In this document: in pieces, positions 1 through 10,106 of the stretch
Position numbering within the stretch: position 1 is the stretch's first letter
Layout: every line of letters starts with the position of its first letter
NCBI GenBank assembly: GCA_034509735.1
Contig: JACGWO010000006.1
Coordinates: 35,519,141 to 35,583,140 of the forward strand
Length of the DNA stretch: 64,000 nucleotides
Direction of reading: 5' to 3'
Source of the DNA: Sesamum alatum
Taxonomy: Eukaryota; Streptophyta; Magnoliopsida; Lamiales; Pedaliaceae
Made by a program: the position numbers and the translations under genes
Notes under the pieces: generated by a model
Database searches by the model: none
Seen by the model: only the letters and a program-made list of their open reading frames with translations
Told to the model about the DNA's origin: nothing

Positions 1-480
1 AAATGAATTTTATTTGATTTTTTTGTTAACACTACAAAGATATAATCTTACTGACAAGATATCAAGTACCAATTTGACTTATCACATAAAGTATATATTG
101 AATGACAACTACTTTGATCTTGTCACTATATAATTATTAGTGACAAGAATTATGTATAAAATTGTCACTACAGATAATTAGTGACACATATATAGTGACA
201 AACTTAGGAAAAATTGCAATTTCTTGATGAAGACGGGGTTTCAACTATAAGTTGGCCCCTGGCTTCATATCTGCAAAAATCAATCACAGACCATTTTATA
301 TGCAACCGGAGAAGGAGAAATTTTCAGTGTTTGTGGAGAAGGAGCGGGAGTCGACGGAAATTAATCGGAAAAATTGCAATTGCGATTATAGTAAGTTTTT
401 TTTTCTTAAAATTTTACGTTATATAAGCTTTTTTTTTTGCTCGTTTCTTATAGTGATGATTTTTTTTTTTTTGGTGAAGA

Positions 481-941
481 TATGACAGATCAAAACAATA
501 TTGTAATTGTTATATTTTATGGAGATCAAGGAATTGAGTCATATGATTGTGTGGGTTATGATCGTTCGGCTCCCCGATTTATGAAAATATGTCGTAGTAC
601 TACATTTGTTGAACTGGAGTCAATTTTATTTGAACAACTTAGCCTCCATAGGGTTGATTGTAAGTTGCAAATATATTTGAAATACACAAGCTGTTGTGGT
701 GGTCGGTGGTGGGAGACGGTGTTGCAAATTAAGATAGATGAAGATGTGCAATTTTTTTTCAGTCCCGCGAGTGGAAATTCGTATGTTGATATTTTTTGTT
801 GAAACAGAGAAGATTTGTGATAATATCGTACAAGATGACCCATTTGTTGATGACTGGGGCGCATACATGTCTATGTTAACACAAGATACGCTCAACTTGC
901 CAGCAATTACTCAAGCGATGGACATGGTTGGGCTAAATTAA
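481..941 (+). pseudogene. MULE (MuDR) transposase N-terminal fragment, PB1-like region
   Basis: The reading starts MTDQNNIVIVIFYGD at about 482 and contains FVELESILFEQLS, then a region of the kind YLKYTSCCGGRWWETV. This is the N-terminal domain that precedes the transposase core in plant MuDR-type proteins. Near position 795 the frame shifts, and the continuation (SYVDIF/FVETEKICDNIV, then MSMLTQDTLNLPAITQAM) runs in another frame to TAA at 939-941. The MULE catalytic core and zinc knuckle are absent, so this is a broken remnant of about 150 codons. Its stop lies 2 bp from the stop of the oppositely oriented mobile-domain ORF. Recognition is from family memory only. Confidence 0.6.
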
Positions 942-943
942 GA

Positions 944-1629
944 TCATGCAGGTCCATCCACATACCACCATGACGACAGGTCCATGGCTAAATGTCCTCC
1001 ATGTGTTGCAAAATACAATAGGGACACACAATTGCTGGTGGCATCAGGACACAATAACCCACCAAGAATGCACAAAGCACATACACGTGCCTCTTGCAAT
1101 ACTTCCTCCAAGGGACTGTCATCATTACATGTGTTGACCACCAGCCAGTCATGTACGACGGGTAGTCTTGTCCAAGAGCCCTTAAATGCATTATCCGGCG
1201 GAACAAACCTCAATAAGTCATAACAATATTTCTACCATTGTGGAATTGTGTGCCGCGTATCTACTCCCGTGATAGGATTACCGCCCACCGGAAGGTGCCA
1301 GATAATGGTGATGTCCTGCAGTGTAACAGTAGCCTCCCCTATCGGCAAATGGAAATTATGAGTTTTGGGCCGCCATCTCTCCACTAATGTGGTAATGAGG
1401 TGTTGATGAATTTCAATATGACCACATCGAAAAACTCCCAAAAAAATCATGTGATATAGTGCTTGTAGAACTCGAGGATGATGTGGGATTACTTGAAGAT
1501 TTCGAAAAAAAAGTAGTATCGCCACGCCGTATTATTAAGTGTGTGTCCTGATTTTCGAACACATCTTCGGAACGATGATTTCTTTGATAATATAATACAC
1601 TTATATCACGTGGACCCCAAATTCGCCAT
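944..1629 (-). pseudogene. Plant mobile domain (PMD, aminotransferase-like) protein, broken
   Basis: Read on the minus strand, the protein shows HLPIGEATVTLQDITIIWHL, then LPVGGNPITG, and later ARVCALCILGGLLCPDATSN. These are landmarks of the plant mobile domain, often annotated as 'serine/threonine phosphatase 7 long form homolog'. A probable start, MANLGST, lies at 1629; the frame is broken between there and about 1525. From 1525 the frame runs to an in-frame TAG at 1232-1234, just before KYCYDLLRFVPPDNAFKG, and continues in the same frame to TGA at 944-946. A minus-strand TATA-like GTATATAAAAGG lies near 1741-1753. PMD genes are widely carried inside plant transposons, which fits the location. 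Probably not functional. Confidence 0.65.
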
Positions 1630-1711
1630 AATATAACTACAAAAAAAAAAAAACACTAAAAATATACAAAAATATAAAATTTCTAAACCAGAGTGTTTTG
1701 AATTGTTGGGG

Positions 1712-1898
1712 TGAAGTGAAGAAAATGTCTTCACTTCATCCCCTTTTATATACATCCGAAATCCAGCCTTCACGTGGTTTCTAACCCCATCTCTCGCAGA
1801 ATATTGTCAGGCAGGTTTTGACCCGCCTGACACTTCTTGCTAAAACGGGGTTCAAACCCCGTCTTCGCCTAAATTAAAACTGGGTGTCAAACGACACC
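1712..1898. repeat. Cluster of four short hairpins upstream of the PMD ORF
   Basis: Four inverted repeats follow one another. (1) TGAAGTGAAGA / TCTTCACTTCA with a 5-nt loop at 1712-1738. (2) GTCAGGCAGGT / ACCCGCCTGAC with a 4-nt loop and one mismatch at 1806-1831. (3) ACGGGGTT / AACCCCGT with a 2-nt loop at 1845-1862. (4) GGTGTC / GACACC with a 4-nt loop at 1883-1898. All lie between the foldback MITE at about 1925 and the PMD ORF, in its promoter or leader region. The inverted repeats are seen directly; any function is unknown. Confidence 0.7.
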
Positions 1899-1925
1899 AA
1901 TTTTTATTTTTTTTTTACATATTTT

Positions 1926-2185
1926 AAAGAAATTTTCTCGGAATTTTGGTCCTGCATGAATTAATTTTCGCAATTTTATATTGTAACTTTGAAAATTTGG
2001 CAATTTTGATCCCATTTGGCTGGAAAATCTCAATTTTAAAGGTCATGGCACATGCGCTTTTCCAGCGAAAAAGGACCAAAATTGTCAATTTTTCAAAGTT
2101 ACAGGACTAAATCGTGAAAATCAATTCGTGCAGACCAAAATTGCCAGCCCTAAATTACAGGATCAAAATTGCAATTTTTTTATTT
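1926..2185. repeat. Foldback MITE, family 1, copy a
   Basis: The left arm carries ATTTTGGTCCTGCATGAATT and TTTTCGCAATTTTATATTG. The right arm returns the complement (AAATCGTGAAAATCAATTCG, then GACCAAAATTGCCAGCCC). The arms are imperfect inverted repeats about 110 bp long around a short centre containing GGTCATGGCACATGCGC. No coding capacity. Nested in the CACTA-like element. A second copy lies at 2884-3176. Confidence 0.65.
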
Positions 2186-2186
2186 T

Positions 2187-2880
2187 TTAGTCCATTTGTT
2201 CAACATTGGCCTCGATACACCCTATGCTAAGAACACATCTGCAGGGTCTGAAAATAATATTTTTATGGCTCTAATTTTTTGAATTATATATAAAATTTAT
2301 TAATTTATTTTCTCTAAAGGGTAAAAATAGGTGATTTTTTAGCAAAAAATAATTTTTTATAATCTACTTGTTCAATGCTACCATCGCAAAGCCCTTGCTC
2401 GGGTCATGGTAACATGCGAAGCTTGAAAAATATATTTTTTTAAGGCTCTAATTTTATAATTAAAAGTTGTTATTAACTTATATTCTCTATGAGTAAAAAC
2501 TAATGGAATTTTCAGCAAAACATCTGAGCTTTTGTAGTCTATTTATTCAGCATTTTCTTGAACACACCCAATGTTGGCGGCATGTTAATATGCAATACTT
2601 GAAAATTTAAAATTTTTATGCATCGAATTTTTTGAAGTGTGGACTTTATTCATTTATTTGCTTTAAGAAGAGTACAAAATAAGTGATTTTTTTTAGTAAA
2701 ACTAATACTTTTATTAGTCATTTGTCCAACACAACCCTCGCCAAGCCACGGGCATGTTGATTTATAGAGCTTGAAAAATATATTTTTAACACTCTAATTT
2801 TTTTTATTGTAGACATTATTATTAATTTATTTTAAGAGGAGTAAACAAAGTGGAATTTTCAGCAAAACAATATGAGCTTT
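2187..2880 (+). repeat. Degenerate minisatellite, four units of about 172 bp
   Basis: Four diverged direct repeats start near 2187, 2355, 2530 and 2706. Each carries the order: (T)AGTCYATTTGTTCAAC, a variable stretch, GCTTGAAAAATATATTTTT, GCTCTAATTTTTT, TTATTAATTTATTTTCTCT, GAGTAAAAA, then GATTTTTCAGCAAAA. The array sits exactly between the two family-1 foldback MITEs inside the CACTA-like element. Internal tandem arrays are common in plant DNA transposons. Unit edges are approximate because divergence is high. Confidence 0.6.
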
Positions 2881-2883
2881 TTA

Positions 2884-3176
2884 GGAGAAAAAATGCAACT
2901 TTCATCCTGTAACTTAGGGGGTGGTAATTTTGGTCCTGTATGAATTAATTTTCGCAATTTAGTCCTATAACTTTTAAAATTTGGCAATTTTGGTCCCATG
3001 TCGCCAGAAAGCCCCAATTGTCAAGGTCATGTGCCTGGCACATGCATTTTTTCAGCAAACAAAAGACCAAAATTGCTAAATTTTTAAAGTTACAATACTA
3101 AATTGCGAAAATCAATTCGTACAGTACTAAAATTGTCATCCCCACTAAGTTACAGGACGAAAATTAGAATTTTTCC
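2884..3176. repeat. Foldback MITE, family 1, copy b
   Basis: The left arm starts GAAAAAATGCAACTTTCATC and contains TCCTGTAACTTAGGGGG. The right arm ends with CTAAGTTACAGGACGAAAAT followed by TTTTTCCC, so the arms are inverted copies of each other for roughly 120 bp. The centre includes AAGGTCATGTGCCTGGCACATG, which aligns with copy a. No ORF. This copy is better preserved than copy a. Confidence 0.7.
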
Positions 3177-3714
3177 CAAACTTAGTGACAATACCAATAT
3201 AGTGGCAACAAGTAATTATTGTCACTATACATTTGTCACTAATTATTTCTAATAACAATTTAACACAATATTTTGTCACTTATTCTTGCTAATTACAATT
3301 TCTACAATTATCGCTATTAAAATTTTAAAATTAATTATTAGAACAAAATAAAAATTCTTGTCACTAAATATATACAATTAGTGACAATATTAAAATTGTT
3401 CCTAAATTGTTTTTGGCACTAATTTTCAATTTTCTCATAATGTACTATCAACAAATTCAGTGAAGTTTGATTGACGAATGGATCTATTTATTAGACGAAA
3501 ACAAATGTTAGGGTATTAAGTATACTTTTTCAAATAATCGAAAGTGTACATATAATTATACCAAATTTAGGGGAAAAAAGTGTAATTATCCCTAAAATAT
3601 ATATTTAGCGCAAGACGAGATGTAATATTAATTTGTAATAGAAAATTCATTGAGTCTGAAACTATTTTTCAGCTTTTTCAAGAAATCTATGGCTGAAGGG
3701 CTTTGATATGATAA

Positions 3715-3895
3715 ATTTTAGTCCGGGTCCAATGCGATCAAATCTGAACTAATTATATGACAAGTATAATACACTTATCGTGTGATTGGTATACAGTTTA
3801 GAGAAAATAATTAATCATAAAATAAGTATATCTGAACAAAAAGCTACTCGTAATTGATTTGATTCTATCAAATCTGATCTGAAGAAGAATTTTTC
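3715..3895. repeat. 180-bp MITE family 2, copy 1
   Basis: A diagnostic core of the kind AATTATATGACAAGTATAATACACTTATCGTGTGATTGGTATACAG is followed by a mirrored second half and ends in TCAAATCTGATC and AAGAATTTTTC. Five further copies in this window share the same plan (about 5468, 17765, 33449, 36925 and 44687). The element is roughly palindromic, with ends related to GAAATTCT...AGAATTTC. No coding capacity. Confidence 0.65.
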
Positions 3896-5467
3896 TTCTT
3901 ATATATCATTTCATGTTGTTGGATTATCAACTGTTCATGCACACAGACACATCCATCCACCAGTGTTTTCTTTCTGTCCTTTTCCACCATCTTGAAGAAC
4001 ACGAACTTACCTGTCCGTTCGCAGTATTGCAATGAAGGGCACGTACGTGTAGGTGTATTAATTTGTGGTCATTCTGATCTCATCAGATTCTGACACCTAA
4101 TCATATTTTATCACGATCGGTCCGTAACCACGAACTGCTGCACGGGTCAACTAATATGTCAATAATTCCTTACATTTGATGGAGTAACTATTTATGCCAC
4201 CAATTTTGTGCTTTATTTTGTAATTTACATTACTAATGAAATTCAAATCTCTAAAATGTTTTTTATTATATATATATATATATATATAATGAACAACACC
4301 AAAATAAAATATAAGATACAATACAGAATTAGGACACGAAATTCAACTCTTGTTCCTACACACCCAACACTATTCTAATATATCGAATAGAAATATGAAC
4401 AAGTAGAGCTCAAATCAACACATAGCAGGAGCTCGTATATTGAAACCCCCATGTCTAGGGGTAAATTGCTTCACTTTAAAGAATACAGGAAGGTAAATTA
4501 TTATTTTATTTTTATAGGAGATAATTTACTCATTTGCAATATCACATGAAGGTAAATTATGTTAAATCCATATTAAAAGTAAGCTCGAGCTTGACCTGTG
4601 GGCTCATTTTGAAGTCGAGATAAACTTTATTTAAGACATCCGACTGAATGTTGATCGAGTTTAAGTTGATTTTAAAGAAAAACACTACTCAAGGTCCAAA
4701 TCGATGTTCGAAACTGGACCTAATTAACATGTCCTTATCTAAAAATAAAAGGCATTTATATAGTTCTTAGTTTTGAAAATAAAACAGCCCTAATTACACA
4801 TTTGTCAACCAATCACCATCTCCAGTATTTAAATATTATTTCTTTTCTTAAAAGAAAACCAAAAAAAAACATACTAGAATTATTATTTGAATTAACAAAA
4901 TCGTTAATTCAAATACACATATCTAAATAAGTGGTCTAGAATGTTTGGAGGTGTCGTATTTAGCTGTCTAAGGATTTCTTGTCAAGGCATAAATCATTTT
5001 TGGTGTCAAAATGTAATTATTATTCTATTCTAAGATTCAACGAGTCTGGAGTACTGTGACATTTAATTCTTTTTATGTTCTTTCTTCTATTAATATAATA
5101 ATTGTCATTCTTTAAATTATAAGCAGGATTGTAAATTATTCCAGTCGAGTCGAATACATCATTGTTTAAGTTTGTTTGAATTAATATCGAGCTTGAAAAA
5201 TAGCGTTTGAATTTGGTTTTGTTCAAATCGAGCTCAAACGAGTTTTAATTAAATCAAACATGAGTCGAGCTCGAGTAATTTGATATTTGTTAGTATAATT
5301 TATTATTTTTACACTAATCGAGTCTAGTTCGAGTCGAGCATGAAAGCTTATCAAACAAAAGAATTCTGTTCAAGTTCGGTTTGTTAAATTTAATATATCA
5401 AATTCAAACAAGCTTTATATCGATCGATTTCAATCGACTATCGAGTAATTTGATTTAGTTAAGAGAA

Positions 5468-5640
5468 GTTCTAGCCCAAATTAGATCTGGTCATACCCGA
5501 ACCAATTGCACGATAAATATAACATACTTGCCATGTGATTACTACACAGATCGGGACGTGTAATCGACCATTACATGATAAACGCATTACATTTGATACA
5601 TGATCGATCGAATTTAATCAAACCTGATTTATGTTAGAAT
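5468..5640. repeat. 180-bp MITE family 2, copy 2
   Basis: Starts GTTCTAGCCCAAATTAGATC, then ACCAATTGCACGATAAATA and TGCCATGTGATTACTACACAG; it ends AATCAAACCTGATTTATG plus TTAGAATTT. The layout of the two halves matches copy 1 despite many substitutions. Confidence 0.6.
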
Positions 5641-6067
5641 TTAATTTCTTAAATATAATAGAGAATTCAAGATGCTGAGGCTACCACACTTTGCACTATT
5701 CTAATACTTAGGATTTCTTGTCATCAGGTCAGAAATCATAGGAATCTCAAAGTCAAATTACAGACAGTGAAATAGAGAAACCCTAATAATTTCGCTGTCG
5801 GATGCAAATAATTGGAAGCTGGTGATGTATAAAATAGTTGTTCCCACATATGAATGGGGAGCAAAGCATCACTTGCTCACATGCTCTGCTTATTATAAAC
5901 TACTGATTACGATTCTGATTTATTGTGATTAAATGTGATTTAATCACATATTTTTGTACCAAAACCAAATTATTCACCACAATTATTGCTTCCTACGTGC
6001 TTCCCATCTACGCAATCCTTGTCCTATTATTTTCCTTTTTATTTATTTCATTTAATAAAAAAATTTA

Positions 6068-6561
6068 GGGTTAATTACACTTAAATCCCATCTAAAAATG
6101 TAAAATTATATTTTTCTCCAAATAAGTTTCAACATTACACTTACACCCCCTCCGAAAATTCACTTTTTATACTTGACCGTCTTCCGTGAGGTTTGAATAT
6201 AAAATGTTTACATCAGCAAAAGAAATTACATAATTTTTTAATTTTGCCCCTCATTTAATTTTTTATGTATATTTTTGTACATATAAGGGGATAAATGTAA
6301 TCTATATATATAGAGATGGTGAGGTTAACATTATTACGTTTCTTGCCTTATAAGTACAAAATTATTATATCGGGATGTTAAATGAAAGATAAAATTAAAA
6401 ACTTATGTAATTTTTTTGCTAACATCGGTATTTTTCGTCAAAATCCTATCGGGCCAGGTGTAAACGGTGAATTTTCAAAAAGCGTGTAAGTGTAATTTTG
6501 AAATTTTTTTAGTGAAAGTGTAACTTTGCATTTTCAAAGCGGGATTAAGTGTAATTAATCC
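6068..6561. repeat. Foldback MITE, family 3, copy a
   Basis: The left arm is GGGTTAATTACACTTAAATC and the right arm ends GATTAAGTGTAATTAATCC. Internal mirrored blocks include CACTTACACCCCCTCCGAAAA against TTCAAAAAGCGTGTAAGTG, and CATAATTTTTTAATTTTGCC against the later AAATTAAAAACTTATGTAA. Total length is about 494 bp. A second, more diverged copy is at 14609-15125. Confidence 0.65.
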
Positions 6562-7280
6562 AAAAATTTATTATTAATTGCATTGCACCCCTTATCTATG
6601 ATTTGTATACACAAACCACCTCTGACTTTTATATAATTACAGAAACAATCCCGAACAACTGAAAAATATGGGTAATTTGTGTAATGATGGTAACGTTTTA
6701 GAACGGGTGTATGTGTAATTCTTCAAAAAGTATGAGTAATTTGTGTAAATAATATCGACGTTTCTAATGGGTGTGTGTGTAATTATAAAAAAGACATGAA
6801 TGATTGTGTAAACAGACTATAGATCAGGGATGTAAATGTAATTTTTCTTAATTTAATTGGGTTATTTCTTGAGAAACTCTCTTTATTCTTGAGAAAAGTT
6901 GATTTATTAATTTATTTTAATAAGTTATAATTATTATTAAATTAGATCATTTTCCAAAGGGAAACATTATTCTCCTTTAGTGCGTATATATATTGTAGAA
7001 TAAGTTAGCATTTGGGGAAGTGTGGATAACATTGTTCCAACGAATTGGGAGAAACTAAACTAGTGTAGCAAAATGTTCTTCCTTATCGATAGCTATGGGA
7101 TTAGATAAGTTTATTAAACCACAAGTGCGATTTAACTTAAATGAATATTCTTGGCATGCGCCTTAGCTATTAAGTTGAACGAATTGAATTTTTTTAGTCC
7201 AAATCTTATAATATTAATTGAATTTTTTAGTCCAAATCATATAATATTTTTTATTTCATTTACTATATATATATGTCACG
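6562..7280. other. Gene-free stretch with a short degenerate tandem repeat
   Basis: No gene is seen. At about 6655-6800 a motif of the form ATGRGTAATTTGTGTAA...GGGTGTRTGTGTAATT occurs two to three times at about 70-bp spacing; this is probably part of another decayed foldback element reaching to about 6845. The remainder is AT-rich unique sequence. Confidence 0.4.
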
Positions 7281-7626
7281 TGTACAACGATTGTGTCGTT
7301 TATTTTATTTAAAAAAAAATAATTTTATAAATGTGACGTGTATATCTATACTAATATAAAAGGAAAATTATATTTTTATTTATAAAAAACAATTACTAAT
7401 ACCATAACACCAATTTTTTAAATTATCAAAAATATCCCTCAACTAAAAGACACTGTACAACGATTGTGTCGTTTATTTTATTTAAAAAATAATAATTTTA
7501 TAAATGTGACGTGTATATCTATACTAATATAAAAGGAAAATTATATTTTTATTTATAAAAAACGATTACTAATACCATAACACCAATTTTTTAGATTATC
7601 AAAAATATCCCTCAACTAAAAGACAC
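7281..7626 (+). repeat. Two tandem 173-bp units spanning a Helitron 5' end
   Basis: The unit at 7281-7453 (TGTACAACGATTGTGTCG ... CTAAAAGACAC) is repeated at 7454-7626 with only a few differences (A-run length, AAACAATTAC/AAACGATTAC, TTAAATT/TTAGATT). Each unit contains flanking sequence followed by a Helitron-type 5' terminus TCTATACTAATATAAAAGG, at 7345 and 7518 respectively. The high identity indicates a recent duplication. Confidence 0.85.
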
Positions 7627-9137
7627 TAAATCTATTTAACTTTCCAATCTCTCAGCCCACGATCAACTTAACTATCAATCAAAGAGGTTCAACATTCGCA
7701 TTAGATTGTTCTTTCTTCTCAAAAACTTTGATACTAAACAAACCCATGCCATTGTTTTCTCTATATTTATTTTTTTTTTCTTTTGTTGAAAAATTCATTT
7801 TATATGTTAATTATGTATGCCGATTTAGTTAATTTCATAAGAAATTTTTTTTTTCATGGTATTGTAAGGGATCAAAATTTTAAGTAATCGGATTGTAATT
7901 TTGGTTGGTCAATTTTGGAGTGACTGAATCAATCTTGTGTTATCTTAAATTACTGACTTAGCGATTGAGGCGTTGACCTTCAACATCCATGATGTTGTTT
8001 ACAACAACCTCTATCAGTGTGAAACTTAAGTATCAAAATACATCTCACGGCCATCAAGTACTGGCCTTACTTCCAAACGGTTAGTAAAGTACAAATTTTT
8101 ATTTCGTTTATTAATTACAAGCTTTCCGATTTTATCATCGTTGTTGTGAATTGTATTGTATTCATAAAATGGTAAGTTACAGTTATGTTGCCAAGCTAAA
8201 CAATCTCTTGTAGCAGTGTTGGCTGACAAGGAGTTTTTTTAATGCCCTTGCTACAATTTATGCATCAACCTTGGGTTTTATTGCATTTGATTTCATCCTA
8301 TTGTCATCTGCTGTAAATTCACGAGATAAATGACTTTTTGCTCGCGTTTAGGAAGAAAAATGCACGATTCGTGAAGATCAAGTTGAAGCAACCCCTTCCA
8401 CCACCAAATGTTTTGGCTTAAGCTTTTTTTTTTTTTTTTTTTTTTTTTCTCTCTCTCCAATTCTCTAAATATTGTTAAGGTTTTCTCTTGGGTTTGATTT
8501 TTTCATTTTGCATAAGATAATTATATATAAAAAAAATTGATATCCAAGCCAAAAGTCTAGCTCCAGCCATGATATATGCACAAGACATGCAAGATAATCT
8601 ATATTAATTTTAAAACTACAATAATCGATATTAATTTCAATTCTTTTATTTGGTGCTTATTCCTCGATCATGTGATAGTCATTATCATTTTCTACATAAG
8701 TTTAGTATCTCATGAGTAGTACACAAAGAATGTGGTTTTCAAGAAAAAATTTGTAAGTTATAATCTTCTTTCACTCATAACTCAAGGTATTGTTCAACAA
8801 TTTTTTTATATTTATAGAATATTATTATGCATTGTGTTTCTATTTTTGCCTATTTATTCGGGTTAAAGGTAAATCTTATGGGAAGCAAGTACAACTATAA
8901 TATTTGATTGATTCATTAAAATAAAATTTTAATTTATGAAAATTTTCACTTTAGTTCAATAGAATTCTCATGCTTTTCATTCCTATGGAGTCTTTTTTGT
9001 AAGAACGACTATTTATAGAAATTATTTTCGATTGCTATGATGTGTATTGATTTTGTGATGAATTTAAAAAATTATAGATATTCTCGCGTTGCATCCAATA
9101 AACTTATGTGAGGAAAATCGCGTGCCACCGTTGCTAG
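7345..9137 (+). mobile_element. Non-autonomous Helitron
   Basis: The 5' terminus TCTATACTAATATAAAAGG starts after an A at 7345, with a duplicate at 7518. The 3' terminus ATCGCGTGCCACCGTTGCTAG ends at 9137 and is followed by T, matching the Helitron rule of insertion between A and T and a CTAG end. Length is 1793 bp from the first start or 1620 bp from the second. No Rep/helicase ORF is present; a poly-T run lies at 8427-8449. The minus-strand ORF at 8026-8229 is not recognisable. Two other Helitrons in the window share the same 5' signature. Confidence 0.6.
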
Positions 9138-9629
9138 TGTTAAATTTAAAAGAAAAAAAAATGTGATTCTGGTTGGGGACCTAGGTCCCCAACAAGGTAG
9201 TCTGGACCAGGTGTTTTGGGACTTGAGAAGAAAGAAACTCGTTAGGCTTACTGAGATACCCCCAGCAAAGGCCTTCTAAAGTTTAAGTCAGATCGTGAGG
9301 TCGAAATGAAAGCTTATAAAACTAGTGTGACAATATTAAATGATGTGCCATTACCTAATCAAAATGCTTGCGGAACGTGTTAACTTTTCCATGCATAAAT
9401 TTCTTGCTCGTTTGGTTTTGTTTCCATTGGATGTTTTCAGTTTCTAGCATTTCCAATAGGATGGAATGCTTTATTGATTTTTGTGCAAAATTTAAAAATG
9501 TGTTTGGATTGTATGTTTCCAACCATAGGGTTATAAGTAAGGAATTGAGAATAAGTTTGAATTTGAATTTTGGAATAGCAGATATATAGGTATTGTGTAG
9601 ATAATAGTTGGCAAAAATGTATATTTTAA

Positions 9630-10059
9630 AGGGTAAATTACATCTACCTCCCCTGAGGTTTGGCATAATTACAAATACCTCCTTGTTGTTTGAAAAATTA
9701 TAAATAGCCCCCTGAGGTTTGTAACCGTCTAACAAATAACCCATTTCCATAAAATTTTATGAGTGAACTGACCAAAATGCTCTTATACACTGAATTATTT
9801 TTATTTAATTTTTAAAATTTTTTTGGACTACAATGTGCAAGGAGAGGTTTCTTAAGTTTTTTACACAGAGGAGCAATACGGCAATTTGCCTTGATCGATT
9901 TTTCTACAATTTTAATTAAAAAAAATCAAGGGCAAAATGGTCAATTTCAGGCCTTTAGTTAAACATTACAAACCTCAGGGGGTATTTGTAATTTTTCAAA
10001 CAACGAGTGGGTATTTGTAATTATACCAAACCTCAGGGGAGGTAGATGTAATTTACCCT
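9630..10059. repeat. Foldback MITE, family 4 (about 430 bp), copy A
   Basis: The left arm is AGGGTAAATTACATCTACCT, continuing CCCCTGAGGTTTGG; the right arm ends GAGGTAGATGTAATTTACCCT. The arms are near-perfect inverted repeats for about 100 bp, including TTGTTTGAAAAATTA and TTTTTCAAACAACGA. Direct repeats TATTTTAAA (left) and TATTTTTAAA (right) flank it and look like a 9-10 bp target duplication, suggesting a Mutator-type MITE. Further copies are at 17129, 18421, 54361 (half), 58929 and 63954 (cut by the window edge). Confidence 0.75.
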
Positions 10060-10106
10060 ATTTTTAAATGACAAAATATCCTTTAAAGCACAAGTAGTTT
10101 GGCAAG

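Larger units (their letters stand above)
30..3442. mobile_element. CACTA-like DNA transposon, non-autonomous, carrying decayed ORFs
   Basis: The left end begins CACTACAAAG at 30 and the right end reads TTTTCTCATAATG, ending at 3442; its complement, CATTATGAGAAAA, is a degenerate CACTA terminus. Both subterminal regions (about 80-210 and 3180-3410) are packed with the motif TAGTGACA or its complement in both orientations, as expected for transposase-binding subterminal repeats. Flanking triplets are TAA on the left and TAC on the right, so the 3-bp target duplication is only 2/3 conserved. No CACTA transposase is visible. The interior holds a MULE transposase N-terminal fragment, a plant-mobile-domain ORF, hairpins, two foldback MITEs and a minisatellite (listed separately). 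A related copy, split by a Helitron, lies at about 55450-58800. The exact termini are inferred; the family resemblance of the ends is seen directly. Confidence 0.6.
3443..6067. other. Gene-free AT-rich stretch with MITE relics
   Basis: I see no gene here. The stretch holds two copies of the 180-bp MITE family (listed separately) and an AT microsatellite near 4268-4288. Around 5130-5460 there is a degenerate region rich in GAGCTCGAGT/ATCGAGTAATTTGAT-type strings, resembling a decayed non-autonomous hAT element. Short ORFs here have no recognisable homology. Confidence 0.5.

Noticed and set aside
7345..9137. Search for a Rep/helicase gene or captured host gene inside this Helitron, including the ORF at 8026-8229.
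   Set aside because: No Rep, helicase or RPA motif could be recognised; the ORF has no identifiable source.
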